Assembly: GCA_964409335.1 (NCBI GenBank)
Contig: CAYPCW010000038.1
Span: 1-26,093, forward strand
Direction: 5' to 3'
Origin: JABMOW01 sp964409335
GTDB taxonomy: Bacteria; Fidelibacterota; Marinisomatia; SCGC-AAA003-L08; JACNLC01
DNA: 26,093 nt
Shown here: positions 1 to 8,182 of the stretch, piece after piece
Layout of the letters: each line of letters opens with the position of its first letter
Position numbering within the stretch: position 1 is the first letter of the stretch
Made by a program: the position numbers and the translations under genes
The notes under the pieces: model-generated
What the model saw: the letters and a program-made list of their open reading frames with translations, nothing else
What the model was told of the DNA's origin: nothing
Databases searched by the model: none

Positions 1-921
1 AAAGCAATTGAAGAAAAAATTGATATCCTTCGCTTAACTGCAGCAAAGACGGGGGAAAACGTATCATCAAATATTAAAAAGCTGGAACAAAAACTCGAAC
101 AAAAGAAAGCGGATATTTATTCGAAACTCTCCCGGTGGGATCGGGTCCAGTTAGCAAGACATCCCGACAGACCATATTCGCTGGATTATATACGGATGAT
201 GTCCGGCGACTTTTTTGAGTTACACGGAGATCGTTATTTTGCCGATGATCCATCGATTGTGAGTGGATTAATGACAATAGATGGAAAGTCATACATGGTG
301 ATCGGGCAGCAAAAAGGCAGAACCACCAAAGAAAATTTATTCCGTAATTTCGGCATGCCCAGACCTGAAGGCTATCGTAAAGCCCTTAGGGTCATGAAAC
401 TGGCGGAAAAATTTGATGTGCCGATACTGACTCTGATTGATACGATGGGCGCCTATCCCGGGTTGGGTGCGGAAGAACGGGGACAGGCGGAGGCGATCGC
501 CCGGAATCTCTTTGAAATGCCGATGATCCGCGTCCCGATCATCAATGTGGTTATCGGTGAAGGCGCTTCCGGAGGCGCTCTGGGGATTGGGGTGGGCGAT
601 CGGTTGATTTGTCAGGAAAATACCTGGTTTTCCGTAATCTCGCCTGAAGGTTGTGCATCCATTTTATTTCGGGATTCTTCACGAGCGCCAGAAGCCGCGG
701 ATGCGATGAAGGTCACTGCAGCAGATCTGCTGGACATGGGAATTGCCGACCGGATTATATCGGAACCTCATTACGGCGCACATTATGATGCTGAAGGCGC
801 TGCAAGAGAATTAAAAAAGGTGTTAATGGAAGAATTTCAGTTCCTGCTGGCAATGGATAAAGATGAACTCATCCGGCGCAGATATGCAAAATACGAGCAG
901 ATCGGGCAGTGGAAAGAGTAA
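1..921 (+). CDS. accA: Acetyl-CoA carboxylase carboxyltransferase subunit alpha (5' end outside window)
   Basis: This is the alpha subunit of the carboxyltransferase half of acetyl-CoA carboxylase. With AccD it moves the carboxyl group from carboxybiotin to acetyl-CoA, giving malonyl-CoA for fatty acid synthesis in the cytoplasm. The reading frame is open from base 1, and 306 residues are visible. By comparison with E. coli AccA (about 319 aa, recalled) only some 15 N-terminal residues are missing. Recognisable family motifs include LARHPDRPYSLDYI, NFGMPRPEGYRKALRVM, GAYPGLGAEERGQAEAIARN, VIGEGASGGALGIGVGD and VISPEGCASILF. A small oddity is DTMGAYPG where DTPGAYPG is usual. An internal ATG at 196 should not be taken as the start, because conserved AccA sequence continues upstream of it. 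The call is very secure. Confidence 0.97.
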   Translation, partial: KAIEEKIDILRLTAAKTGENVSSNIKKLEQKLEQKKADIYSKLSRWDRVQLARHPDRPYSLDYIRMMSGDFFELHGDRYFADDPSIVSGLMTIDGKSYMVIGQQKGRTTKENLFRNFGMPRPEGYRKALRVMKLAEKFDVPILTLIDTMGAYPGLGAEERGQAEAIARNLFEMPMIRVPIINVVIGEGASGGALGIGVGDRLICQENTWFSVISPEGCASILFRDSSRAPEAADAMKVTAADLLDMGIADRIISEPHYGAHYDAEGAARELKKVLMEEFQFLLAMDKDELIRRRYAKYEQIGQWKE

Positions 922-941
922 CCCTTTGTCCCGAAAATATC

Positions 942-989
942 ATCTGAAACCAATCCGATGGTTAACGGATCTCATCCATGGGTTCAGAT
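942..989 (+). terminator. Nested inverted repeat after accA, possible terminator
   Basis: An outer arm ATCTGAA (942-948) pairs with TTCAGAT (983-989). CC/GG continues the stem if one A is bulged out. An inner perfect repeat, ATCCG (953-957) with CGGAT (966-970), sits inside it. The sequence GTCGTTTTAATTTAA follows, which is T-rich but not a clean U tract. It lies in the 174-base gap between accA and the thiolase-like gene, where transcription could plausibly end. The structure is inferred from pairing only. Confidence 0.35.
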
Positions 990-1095
990 TGAGAGTCGTT
1001 TTAATTTAACTGTAAATTTCACTTCCATTTTCATTCGTTTTTTTTAGCGGCAAATACGATAAACAATTATTTCATATTAAACATAAGGAAACCAT

Positions 1096-2523
1096 ATGAT
1101 TACGTTCAGTAAACGACAATTGAAAATCCCCGAAATGAGCAAACCGGTTTACATGGTCACAGGTGGGATGTCAAAATTTGGAAGAGCAATTCCCGAAAAA
1201 CGTATCGAAGAGTTAGCCATCGATGCATTTACCGAGGCGGCTGAATTTATTGACAAGACGCCGGCAGAACTGAAGAAATACATTCATTCCTGCTATTATG
1301 GTCATTTTGCAGACCACTTTGCGGATCAACTATTGGGAGAAGCCCTGATCCACGACCGGTTAGGTCTCGATCCACTGGGGAATGTAGGCATTAAAACCGG
1401 CGGAGCTACAGGCGGATCCACGATGTGGGAAGCCTTTAAGGCAGTCGCATCCGGATATTCGGATTGTGTACTTGCCATGGGGTGGGAGAGAATGGATGAA
1501 GTTCCCACCGATGAGGGAAATCATTACATCTCCTGTGCGGCGGATAAAGATTGGGAAACCCCCTTAGGTCACATTTACACCGGATATTATGCCGTCATGG
1601 CTCAAAAATATTGGCAGGTATTCGGAAAATCGGAGGATTCCTTCAGAAAGACTATGGCAGAGATCGCCGTGAAGAACAGGGGATATGCCAGGATGAATCC
1701 CCATGCACATGGTCCCATGAAGATCACGGTTGAGGATGTGCTCAACTCACCTGTCGTAGCATTCCCCCTGCGTGCATTGGACTGCTGCCTAATGAGTGTG
1801 GGCGTTGCATGTGCGATTTTTTGTGATGAAAAAACCGCCTTCGAATTAAGCGATAACCCGCTTTTAGTTTATATTGCTGCAGGAAGCCATACATTGAGAG
1901 CCGCAGATCGACGTCATATGGAAATACCGCTATTGACGCATGAATCTGCCGAAAAATATCGTGATTTAAATGATCGATTCCCAGGGGGAGACCGGTACCC
2001 GGGCTTTACCGGTTTTCTCGCTGCAAGAATGGCGGCCTATTACGCCTATGGTATGGCGGGCGTGTATGATCCGACCGAAGATTTGGATCTGGTGGAACTA
2101 CACGATGCATTTACAATCAGTGATATACAGACCTATGAAGACATCGGTATCCGACCCTATGGTGAAGGCAGAACCTACGTCGAATCAGGCGACTGTTATC
2201 ACACGAACCCTCATACGGGTAAGCCAGGGAAATTGCCGGCAAATCTTTCCGGTGGCCTGATCGGCAATATGCATGCCGTGGGTGCGACGGGAATCATGCA
2301 GGCGGTAGAAGTCGGACAGCACATTTGGGGACGCTGGGCAGAAATGCACGAAAACCAGAAAAAATGGGATGATTTTGGGCGAACCAAACCCGGGGATTGG
2401 CAAAATCTCCAGGTAATGGGTGCAAAAAGGGGATTGGCCATTAGTCATGCAGGCGTAGGGTCTCATGTGACGGCCACAATTCTGGTTCATCCTGACCATC
2501 AATTAGAAAGGAGAAACTCATGA
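1096..2523 (+). CDS. Thiolase-fold (SCP2/lipid-transfer type) protein without the nucleophilic Cys; possible acyl-CoA aldolase
   Basis: A 475-residue thiolase-superfamily protein of the SCP2/archaeal type. AAGGAA (1085-1090) precedes the ATG at 1096. A later in-frame ATG at 1135 has no such site, so 1096 is preferred. Conserved pieces are the loop TGGATGGSTMWEAF (from residue 101), HDAF (336-339), GNMHAVGATG (390-399) and the C-terminal SHAGVGSH (450-457). In classical thiolases the first loop reads CA(S/T)GG; here the Cys position is Gly103. The C-terminal Cys of the CGG motif is also replaced (His451). His336 and His393 remain. Thiolytic chemistry through an acyl-cysteine is therefore unlikely. 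Cys-less thiolase-like proteins paired with DUF35 partners are known as steroid side-chain retro-aldolases (Ltp2 with ChsH2). The stop overlaps the next gene's start (ATGA), so the two are translationally coupled. Substrate unknown. Confidence 0.85.
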   Translation: MITFSKRQLKIPEMSKPVYMVTGGMSKFGRAIPEKRIEELAIDAFTEAAEFIDKTPAELKKYIHSCYYGHFADHFADQLLGEALIHDRLGLDPLGNVGIKTGGATGGSTMWEAFKAVASGYSDCVLAMGWERMDEVPTDEGNHYISCAADKDWETPLGHIYTGYYAVMAQKYWQVFGKSEDSFRKTMAEIAVKNRGYARMNPHAHGPMKITVEDVLNSPVVAFPLRALDCCLMSVGVACAIFCDEKTAFELSDNPLLVYIAAGSHTLRAADRRHMEIPLLTHESAEKYRDLNDRFPGGDRYPGFTGFLAARMAAYYAYGMAGVYDPTEDLDLVELHDAFTISDIQTYEDIGIRPYGEGRTYVESGDCYHTNPHTGKPGKLPANLSGGLIGNMHAVGATGIMQAVEVGQHIWGRWAEMHENQKKWDDFGRTKPGDWQNLQVMGAKRGLAISHAGVGSHVTATILVHPDHQLERRNS

Positions 2524-3119
2524 CCAACCTTGAAAAACGCGGAACCGTAAAAGTGATTAACGGACGGTATCGCCCGAATGGTAACTTTCATTATATTTAC
2601 CCAAATACACCTATTTACAGTGACTCCGGTGAACTGATGGGGGTAACCAACCCCAGGGACATCACGCATATCCATACCTACGGAGGGGAAGCTCATTTTT
2701 TCTCATCATTGAAAGATGGGCAATTATGGGGGACCCGATGCGATAATCCTGCCTGCGAACATACAGGCACTGTGAATTTGCCATATAAAACATATTGCCC
2801 GGATTGCCTGAAAAAAGCGACTCCCGTAAACCTGACAGCCGTCGCAAACTCCACAGCAAAAGTCCATACCTTTATGGTCACCGAAAGAACCGGTGCATTT
2901 AATACGCTTGAAAAACCGGTTCGGTTTATCAATATCGAATTTGATGGTGTGGCGACAATCCTTATGGGTTATTTATCCATCGGAGAGCCGAAAATCGGGA
3001 TGAGAGTAGTGCCCATTTTCAGAATGCTTGACCCCACATTTACGATTCTGGATCTTTCCTGGGTACCTGAAGAAACGCCTTCAGAAAACTTACCTTCAGG
3101 ATTTTCGTTTTCCAAGTAA
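2520..3119 (+). CDS. Zn-ribbon/OB-fold (DUF35) partner of the thiolase-like protein
   Basis: A 199-residue protein of the DUF35 type: a rubredoxin-like zinc ribbon followed by an OB-fold. Zinc ligands are Cys74 and Cys79 (CDNPAC) and Cys93 and Cys96 (CPDC). The segment after that (about 100-185, VNLTAVANSTAKVHTFMVTERT...) fits an OB-fold acyl-CoA-binding module. The start ATG overlaps the TGA of the upstream gene by four bases, and GAAAGGAGA lies just upstream inside that gene. Family knowledge: DUF35 proteins form obligate complexes with thiolase-fold enzymes, for example the archaeal thiolase/HMG-CoA synthase complex, BbsA with BbsB, and the DUF35 domain of ChsH2 with Ltp2. The partner here is almost certainly the product of the gene ending at 2523. 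About 70 residues precede the ribbon, longer than in minimal DUF35 proteins. Confidence 0.88.
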   Translation: MTNLEKRGTVKVINGRYRPNGNFHYIYPNTPIYSDSGELMGVTNPRDITHIHTYGGEAHFFSSLKDGQLWGTRCDNPACEHTGTVNLPYKTYCPDCLKKATPVNLTAVANSTAKVHTFMVTERTGAFNTLEKPVRFINIEFDGVATILMGYLSIGEPKIGMRVVPIFRMLDPTFTILDLSWVPEETPSENLPSGFSFSK

Positions 3120-3171
3120 TTAGGTAGCACCGGTATATAGTAACATATTACGGCTAAATTTTAGGAGACAT

Positions 3172-3948
3172 ATGGGAAAATTCATCAGATTTACCGCCCA
3201 GGATGATGGCATCGGATTTCTGACGCTTGCAAACCCGCCGGTAAACGCCCTTTCCGCCGAAATGGTCCGCCAACTGCAAACCGTCATCCGGCGAATCAGC
3301 GAACTATCCTCCATACATGTATTGATCATTACATCGACTGAACAGCAGTTCTGCGTGGGATTAGACTTGAAAGAACAAAAGGATATTGATCGTGAGCAGT
3401 CAATGGAGAATGTAACGGAAATCCGGGATGTATTTACGGAATTGGCGAATCTTCCTGTTCCAACCATCTGTGGCATTCAGGGGTCAGCGCTCGGTGGAGG
3501 CGCTGAATTGGCGATCAGTTGTGACTTTCGAATTATGAGCGAAGAAGGAACCATTGGATTCCCCGAAGCCGGGTTAGGGATCATACCCGGCGCAGGGGGA
3601 ACCCAAAGACTTCCCCGACTCATCGGACCCTCAAAAGCGAAATACTGGATTTTTACCGGACATAAATTTACTGCAGAAGAGGCGCTTTCCGATGGCGTCG
3701 TAGATTTTATCGTCGATGACGGTACCGTATTGGAATCTGCTATCGAATTGGCAGGTGAAATGCTAACCTCCGGTCCCCTTGCGCTGAGAATGGCCAAAAA
3801 CTGCATTAATCGTGGTATTGAATTATCCTTCCGAAAGGGTCTGGAGATCGAAAAAAAGTCATTTGAAGATTTAATAAATACCAGGGACTGGGGTGAAGGT
3901 CTGAGTGCCTTTCTTGAAAAAAGAACCCCAAAATGGCTCAATAAATAA
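3172..3948 (+). CDS. Enoyl-CoA hydratase/isomerase (crotonase) family protein
   Basis: A 258-residue crotonase-fold protein, a typical full length. A strong TAGGAGA lies just before ATG 3172. The oxyanion-hole segments are visible: CVGLDL (61-66) and GSALGGGAEL (104-113). IGFPEAGLGIIPGAGGTQRL follows, with Glu132 matching the first catalytic glutamate of enoyl-CoA hydratase. The second glutamate (in the usual SLAMEM-like segment after GTQRLxR) falls on Tyr158 (GPSKAKYW). This argues against assuming simple hydratase activity; an isomerase, a lyase or an altered hydratase is possible. It lies 52 bases after the thiolase/DUF35 pair on the same strand, so the three probably form one acyl-CoA degradation or side-chain-cleavage operon. 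The family is certain; the reaction is not. Confidence 0.9.
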   Translation: MGKFIRFTAQDDGIGFLTLANPPVNALSAEMVRQLQTVIRRISELSSIHVLIITSTEQQFCVGLDLKEQKDIDREQSMENVTEIRDVFTELANLPVPTICGIQGSALGGGAELAISCDFRIMSEEGTIGFPEAGLGIIPGAGGTQRLPRLIGPSKAKYWIFTGHKFTAEEALSDGVVDFIVDDGTVLESAIELAGEMLTSGPLALRMAKNCINRGIELSFRKGLEIEKKSFEDLINTRDWGEGLSAFLEKRTPKWLNK

Positions 3949-3986
3949 ACGATGCTCGTTGAATGAAACCGGACTGTTGGACTTAA

Positions 3987-5675
3987 ATGAATTTTAATTC
4001 TAGGATAATAATCGGAAGATCATTCGTTGCACTTAGCGCTATTCTGATCACCGGATGTTCAACCATAGGGCATCGGTACGTCCCGAGCCGGGATACAGTG
4101 AAGATCCCTGAAAAACCGGGTAAATATGAAAGAGTCACAGAATCTGACCGATTGAGGGGCGAATTGAATGCGTTTAAATCCTGCTATGACGTCACATTTT
4201 ATGACTTGAATATAGATGTGAATATTGAAGAGAAATCGATACGGGGGTGGGTTGAATTTCGGGCGAATGCCGTTGAAACGCTGGACACGATCCAATTTGA
4301 TTTAAATCACCGGCTGAAAATTTCATCCATTCGGCATCGGGGCTCCGAGATTCCCTATTATCGGAAAGCAGACGCGGTTTTTGCGATTCTTCCGTCGGTT
4401 CAAGCTGGCGGTGAACTTATTTTTCGGGTAGATTATTATGGGCAGCCGGTCGCTGCAAAAAATGCCCCATGGGATGGCGGGTTCGTCTGGACAACCGATA
4501 AAAATAAAAAACCATGGGTGGGTGTCGCCTGTGAAGGGGAAGGCGCCTCTCTTTGGTGGCCGAATAAAGATCATCCTTCCGAAGAACCCGACAGTATGAG
4601 AATCACCATCACGACAGCCGCAGAACTGACTGCGATCGCAAATGGGCGGCTTCGTGAGATCAGGGATAATCCGGATTTTCAAACCCGAAGTTTTATATGG
4701 GTTGTAAATAATCCCATTAATAACTACAATGTTACACTGAACATCGGCGATTATGTTGAAGTACAGGATACCCTCCAAAATATCAGCGGAACTCACAGGA
4801 TGAGCCACATGGTGTTGTCATATAATCGTGGTGTAGCGGAAACCCACTTTTTACAAGCAAGGGATGTGCTTCACGTCTTTGAGAAGTATTACGGACCTTA
4901 CCCCTGGTGGGAGGACGGCTACAAATTGGTTGAAACACCCTACCGCGGCATGGAGCACCAGTCGGCCGTTGCTTACGGCAACGGGTTTAAAAACAGTAAT
5001 AATTATTACATTTATGATCTGATCGATTATGTGATTTTGCATGAAACCGCGCACGAATGGTGGGGGAATAATGTTAGCGCCTGCGACGGTGCGGATGTGT
5101 GGCTTCACGAAGCGTTTGCCACCTATTCCGAGGTGATTTATCTGGAAGAAAAACTGGGCAGGCTGGTCAGTGTGGATTACCTGATGAACAAACGCCGGTT
5201 TATCAGGAATTCCCGTCCGATGGTGGGTCCACGAAATGTGAATTACTGGGGGTTCGACGATGTGTACTGGAAAGGCGCATGGGTGCTGCATACACTCAGA
5301 AGCGTCATAGACGATGATCCATTGTTCTTCGATATTTTATACCAATTCCAGGTGCGATACACCAAAAGCATAGTGTGTACCGAGGACTTTATTCAGATGG
5401 TGAATCAACTGACAGGGGAGGACTACACCTATTTTTTCAGCCAGTATCTGTTCACCCGAAAACCACCGGTTTTTTCATATTTAATTGAAGAAAATGAAAT
5501 TAAATTCCAGTGGACCGGCGTTGAACCGTCTTTTCGAATGCCCATGTATATTACGGTGAACAAACGAAATATCCGAATCCAGCCATCTACGGATTTACAA
5601 TCATTACAAATACCGGTTCATTCCACAATTGAAATCCCTGACCGGTATTTTTACATGGCGGTGGAGGGTCATTGA
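3987..5675 (+). CDS. M1-family zinc metallopeptidase (aminopeptidase N-like), lipoprotein
   Basis: A 562-residue predicted lipoprotein. The N-terminus has a signal peptide ending in the lipobox LITGC, so Cys24 would be lipidated and the enzyme held on the outer or inner membrane. The gluzincin site is complete: HETAH (352-356) with Glu353 catalytic, and Glu375 (in WLHEAFATY) as third zinc ligand, 18 residues after His356. The exopeptidase GAMEN-like motif is GMEHQ (321-325), and YWKGAWVLHTLR resembles the YxKG segment with the M1 transition-state tyrosine. N-terminal residues 65-280 fit the M1 beta-sandwich domain. At 562 residues it is shorter than full aminopeptidase N (about 870, recalled) and lacks the large C-terminal helical domain. 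No clear Shine-Dalgarno is seen. It probably trims extracytoplasmic peptides. It follows the crotonase by 38 bases. Confidence 0.9.
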   Translation: MNFNSRIIIGRSFVALSAILITGCSTIGHRYVPSRDTVKIPEKPGKYERVTESDRLRGELNAFKSCYDVTFYDLNIDVNIEEKSIRGWVEFRANAVETLDTIQFDLNHRLKISSIRHRGSEIPYYRKADAVFAILPSVQAGGELIFRVDYYGQPVAAKNAPWDGGFVWTTDKNKKPWVGVACEGEGASLWWPNKDHPSEEPDSMRITITTAAELTAIANGRLREIRDNPDFQTRSFIWVVNNPINNYNVTLNIGDYVEVQDTLQNISGTHRMSHMVLSYNRGVAETHFLQARDVLHVFEKYYGPYPWWEDGYKLVETPYRGMEHQSAVAYGNGFKNSNNYYIYDLIDYVILHETAHEWWGNNVSACDGADVWLHEAFATYSEVIYLEEKLGRLVSVDYLMNKRRFIRNSRPMVGPRNVNYWGFDDVYWKGAWVLHTLRSVIDDDPLFFDILYQFQVRYTKSIVCTEDFIQMVNQLTGEDYTYFFSQYLFTRKPPVFSYLIEENEIKFQWTGVEPSFRMPMYITVNKRNIRIQPSTDLQSLQIPVHSTIEIPDRYFYMAVEGH

Positions 5676-5760
5676 ACTGTAAATCAATTTTTGCCGCACT
5701 CAAGAGTTTCGAAGTAATTTTTATCTACAAATATAAAGATCAGTTTATCAAATCTTAATC

Positions 5761-5770
5761 AAAGAGGAGA
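5761..5770 (+). promoter_or_regulatory. Strong ribosome binding site for the first T9SS protein
   Basis: AAAGAGGAGA lies four bases before ATG 5775. It is a much better Shine-Dalgarno match than those of most genes here and fixes the start of the downstream secreted protein. Confidence 0.7.
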
Positions 5771-5774
5771 AGAA

Positions 5775-6893
5775 ATGGAAAAAAGAAACTATCGGTTATA
5801 TACCCATCTGTTTTTAGTTTTATTCCTTTTGACCAGCAGCAGGTTTATACTTGCTTCGATTCAATCACAAATGTATTATCGGGGTGAAATGAATGGCTGG
5901 GGTTCGACTGCAATGAGTTTCCGTGATCTTGGTACCGATTCATGGTTAGTTATCATTCAATCCGACGGAAACGACACCAGTTCTGATTTCAAATTTGATA
6001 ATGAAACGAACTGGGCAGATAATGACTGGTCGAGAGGGGATAATATCACTGTAGGAAATTTAACTACCTGGTATAGTCCCAATGGTGGGAACAGTTGGTT
6101 TAATGAAATAGATAGCAAATATTATACGTTTATCATTAAGGATGTGGCGAGCAGTACAAATTCTGAGGGTTATGTTTTTGAATTTGATGGCGCACCCGTC
6201 ACCATTTCCCATTTTGACGATTCCGGATCAGGGGGAGATAATACCCCTTTGGATTTTGAAAACGCCAACAGCTTAGAATTTAAAATCGACTGTGGGGTGG
6301 ACGAACCTCCTGCAGATCAAAAATTCTATGTGCGATATCATTTTGATGCAGACAATGTAAACGGGTATATTGATTTTGCATCTGCAAATATCATCGGCAC
6401 GACCACAACAGCCTTCGACGGATCACATTACTACGCCCTCATTTCAGCGGGCAAACCAGGAAATGCATCGACGGTTACCTATTATACCTTAACCACAGAA
6501 TCCAATATTACGCTGAACAATTCAATTGCAGATTTAGCGACGGTTTACCTGGATAATAACGGAGGAGAAAATTATACAAATTCAATTAACGGAGAATCTT
6601 TATCCATAGAAGATTCACAGGATACTCCCTTAGATTTTCGTATCTTTGCCATTTATCCGAATCCCTTTAATCCTGAAACCGTAATACATTATCAGATGGA
6701 TATTTCAGGCGATGTGACTATCCAAATTTTCAATATTTCCGGGGAACTTGTTGAAACGCTTTACCGTGGCTTTTCTACCCCAGGTGAATATCAGATTCGC
6801 TGGACCCCCCAGGCGGTATCATCCGGTGTTTATGTGGTTCAGATGACGATGGGGAACCACCGGTATAAAAAACATATTACCTATATCAAATAG
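5775..6893 (+). CDS. Secreted protein with a carbohydrate-binding-like N-terminus and T9SS type A sorting domain
   Basis: A 372-residue exported protein of unknown function. Residues 1 to about 28 form a signal peptide (basic start, then LFLVLFLLTSSRFILA). The mature N-terminus begins MYYRGEMNGWGSTAM and later has FKFDNETNWADNDWSRGDN. This pattern resembles starch/glucan-binding modules of SusE/SusF and CBM48-like proteins, so carbohydrate binding is an inference. Residues about 290-372 are a T9SS C-terminal sorting domain: IYPNPFNPETVIHYQM, then IQIFNISGELVETL, and a closing SSGVYVVQMTMGNHRYKKHITYIK-type strand set. The protein should cross the outer membrane by the type IX system and be attached to the surface or released. 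A perfect hairpin terminator begins 16 bases after the stop. Confidence 0.85.
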   Translation: MEKRNYRLYTHLFLVLFLLTSSRFILASIQSQMYYRGEMNGWGSTAMSFRDLGTDSWLVIIQSDGNDTSSDFKFDNETNWADNDWSRGDNITVGNLTTWYSPNGGNSWFNEIDSKYYTFIIKDVASSTNSEGYVFEFDGAPVTISHFDDSGSGGDNTPLDFENANSLEFKIDCGVDEPPADQKFYVRYHFDADNVNGYIDFASANIIGTTTTAFDGSHYYALISAGKPGNASTVTYYTLTTESNITLNNSIADLATVYLDNNGGENYTNSINGESLSIEDSQDTPLDFRIFAIYPNPFNPETVIHYQMDISGDVTIQIFNISGELVETLYRGFSTPGEYQIRWTPQAVSSGVYVVQMTMGNHRYKKHITYIK

Positions 6894-6908
6894 GAAAGTC
6901 GTTTTTGA

Positions 6909-6936
6909 TTAACCCCGCATGAGCGGGGTTAATTTT
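6909..6936 (+). terminator. Rho-independent terminator
   Basis: TTAACCCCGC (6909-6918) pairs perfectly with GCGGGGTTAA (6923-6932) around the tetraloop ATGA, followed by TTTTA. The ten-base-pair, GC-rich stem with a T run is the clearest intrinsic terminator in the window. It ends transcription of the upstream T9SS gene. The loop ATG is in frame with the next gene, which makes that ATG a doubtful start. Confidence 0.85.
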
Positions 6937-6948
6937 ACGTACCCGATC

Positions 6949-8172
6949 ATGCCCGAAACACTGGCACAATTGTTGGCACCATTCTACCTGGGAATTTGTG
7001 TCATCATTCCTGAATTTAACCTCGCCGCTCTATTATTGATTGGTAATGTTCTGTATGAACCCCGGTTATCGCTGTTTTATCCATTCAGTCTGAATCACAT
7101 TAATGTTGCATTATTACTGATCCATTTGTTCGTTTTCAGCCGGAAGTTTCGTTTTCGGAAACGCACCTTATTTCACATGCTTCCATTTTTGATATTCGTT
7201 ATTTATCTTTCAATTAATGCCATACTCTACTCAAAGTACCCGGAGTATGCACTGGATAAGGCGCTGAGTTTGGTAATGATGGGCGTATTACCCGTCGTTC
7301 TTATGGCATTTCGGATACATGTGACCGGCTCTGCTGCTATCCGGAATTTACTGTGGTCGATGTTTGGGATTTCTGTCGTTATGTGTCTCATGGGGATTGT
7401 TAATTGGCTGCAGGCACCGGGTATTTACCGGTTGGCGGTTTTGGGCGGTGGACCTATCGGCCTGGGCAGAATAGCCGGCACCGGATTAATCATTCTCATT
7501 TATCAATGGTACACAGAGATAAAGCAGAACAAGGGTCAACGGTATTTGTACTATGGTCTGGTTTCTTTATTTGTGTTTACGCTATTGTTGACATTAACCA
7601 AGGGTCCGCTGCTGAGCGCGATGATTTCAATTCTGATTGCAAACCGGATTGTTCATCGTCGCTGGACGACGAAAAAACGTATTTTAACCGGTGCGATCGT
7701 TTTATTCGTAACATGCCTGGTCATGGATACATTTCGACAGGCAGGGAACCCAAATATTCATGTGTGGTACGGCAGTTATATCATTAGGATCGAACATATT
7801 ATACATGCGTTTTCTGCGTTCTTTCACCACTCGATTTTTGGAATCGGACCCGGCAATTTTTCGGATTGGGAACCGGGGTGGTTATACCCCCACAATTTGG
7901 TTATGGAGATTCTAGCGGAAACCGGTATTATTGGCTTTGTTCTACTCATATTGGTTTTATTCCCATTGTTTCACCATCTGTTCACCCCTAAGACCGCGGA
8001 ACAAACGACCCTCACCGCATTAACCCTATTTTTCCTTTTGAATCAAATGGTCAGCAGTGATATAATAGGAGCACGGTTTTTATGGTTCTATTATTACTCA
8101 TATATGATTTCAACTGATTACCTCGGGCAAAAAGCAGATCAAAACCCCTCTGCCCGTAAAATCACCGAATAG
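6949..8172 (+). CDS. O-antigen ligase/polymerase-like (WaaL/Wzy family) membrane protein
   Basis: A polytopic inner-membrane protein with roughly ten or more hydrophobic segments. Near the C-terminus is the Wzy_C-type periplasmic loop FGIGPGNFSDWEPGW...PHNLVMEILAETGIIGFVLLI, with the conserved His315 (in YPHN) and the E(x)GIIG pattern. The family either joins O-antigen to lipid A core (WaaL) or polymerises O units (Wzy); sequence alone does not decide. The frame can also start at ATG 6919, but that codon is the loop of a perfect terminator hairpin. I therefore prefer ATG 6949 (407 residues), although neither start has a Shine-Dalgarno. The gene lies between two T9SS cargo genes. Its stop overlaps the AGGAG of the next gene. 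In T9SS bacteria such as Porphyromonas, an O-antigen ligase is needed to make the anionic LPS that anchors cargo, which makes this neighbourhood suggestive. Confidence 0.85.
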   Translation: MPETLAQLLAPFYLGICVIIPEFNLAALLLIGNVLYEPRLSLFYPFSLNHINVALLLIHLFVFSRKFRFRKRTLFHMLPFLIFVIYLSINAILYSKYPEYALDKALSLVMMGVLPVVLMAFRIHVTGSAAIRNLLWSMFGISVVMCLMGIVNWLQAPGIYRLAVLGGGPIGLGRIAGTGLIILIYQWYTEIKQNKGQRYLYYGLVSLFVFTLLLTLTKGPLLSAMISILIANRIVHRRWTTKKRILTGAIVLFVTCLVMDTFRQAGNPNIHVWYGSYIIRIEHIIHAFSAFFHHSIFGIGPGNFSDWEPGWLYPHNLVMEILAETGIIGFVLLILVLFPLFHHLFTPKTAEQTTLTALTLFFLLNQMVSSDIIGARFLWFYYYSYMISTDYLGQKADQNPSARKITE

Positions 8173-8175
8173 GAG
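8171..8175 (+). promoter_or_regulatory. Ribosome binding site overlapping the stop of the ligase gene
   Basis: AGGAG at 8171-8175 shares two bases with the TAG stop (8170-8172) of the ligase-like gene and lies seven bases before ATG 8183. This fixes the start of the second T9SS protein and suggests co-translation with the ligase. Confidence 0.65.
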
Positions 8176-8182
8176 AAAAACA

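Noticed and set aside
2185..2932. Minus-strand frames opposite the thiolase-like and DUF35 genes
   Set aside because: They have no family motifs or ribosome sites and lie opposite strongly supported coding sequence.
6919..6948. Upstream start (ATG 6919) for the O-antigen ligase-like protein
   Set aside because: The ATG is the loop of a perfect terminator hairpin and has no ribosome site; ATG 6949 starts just before the first hydrophobic segment.
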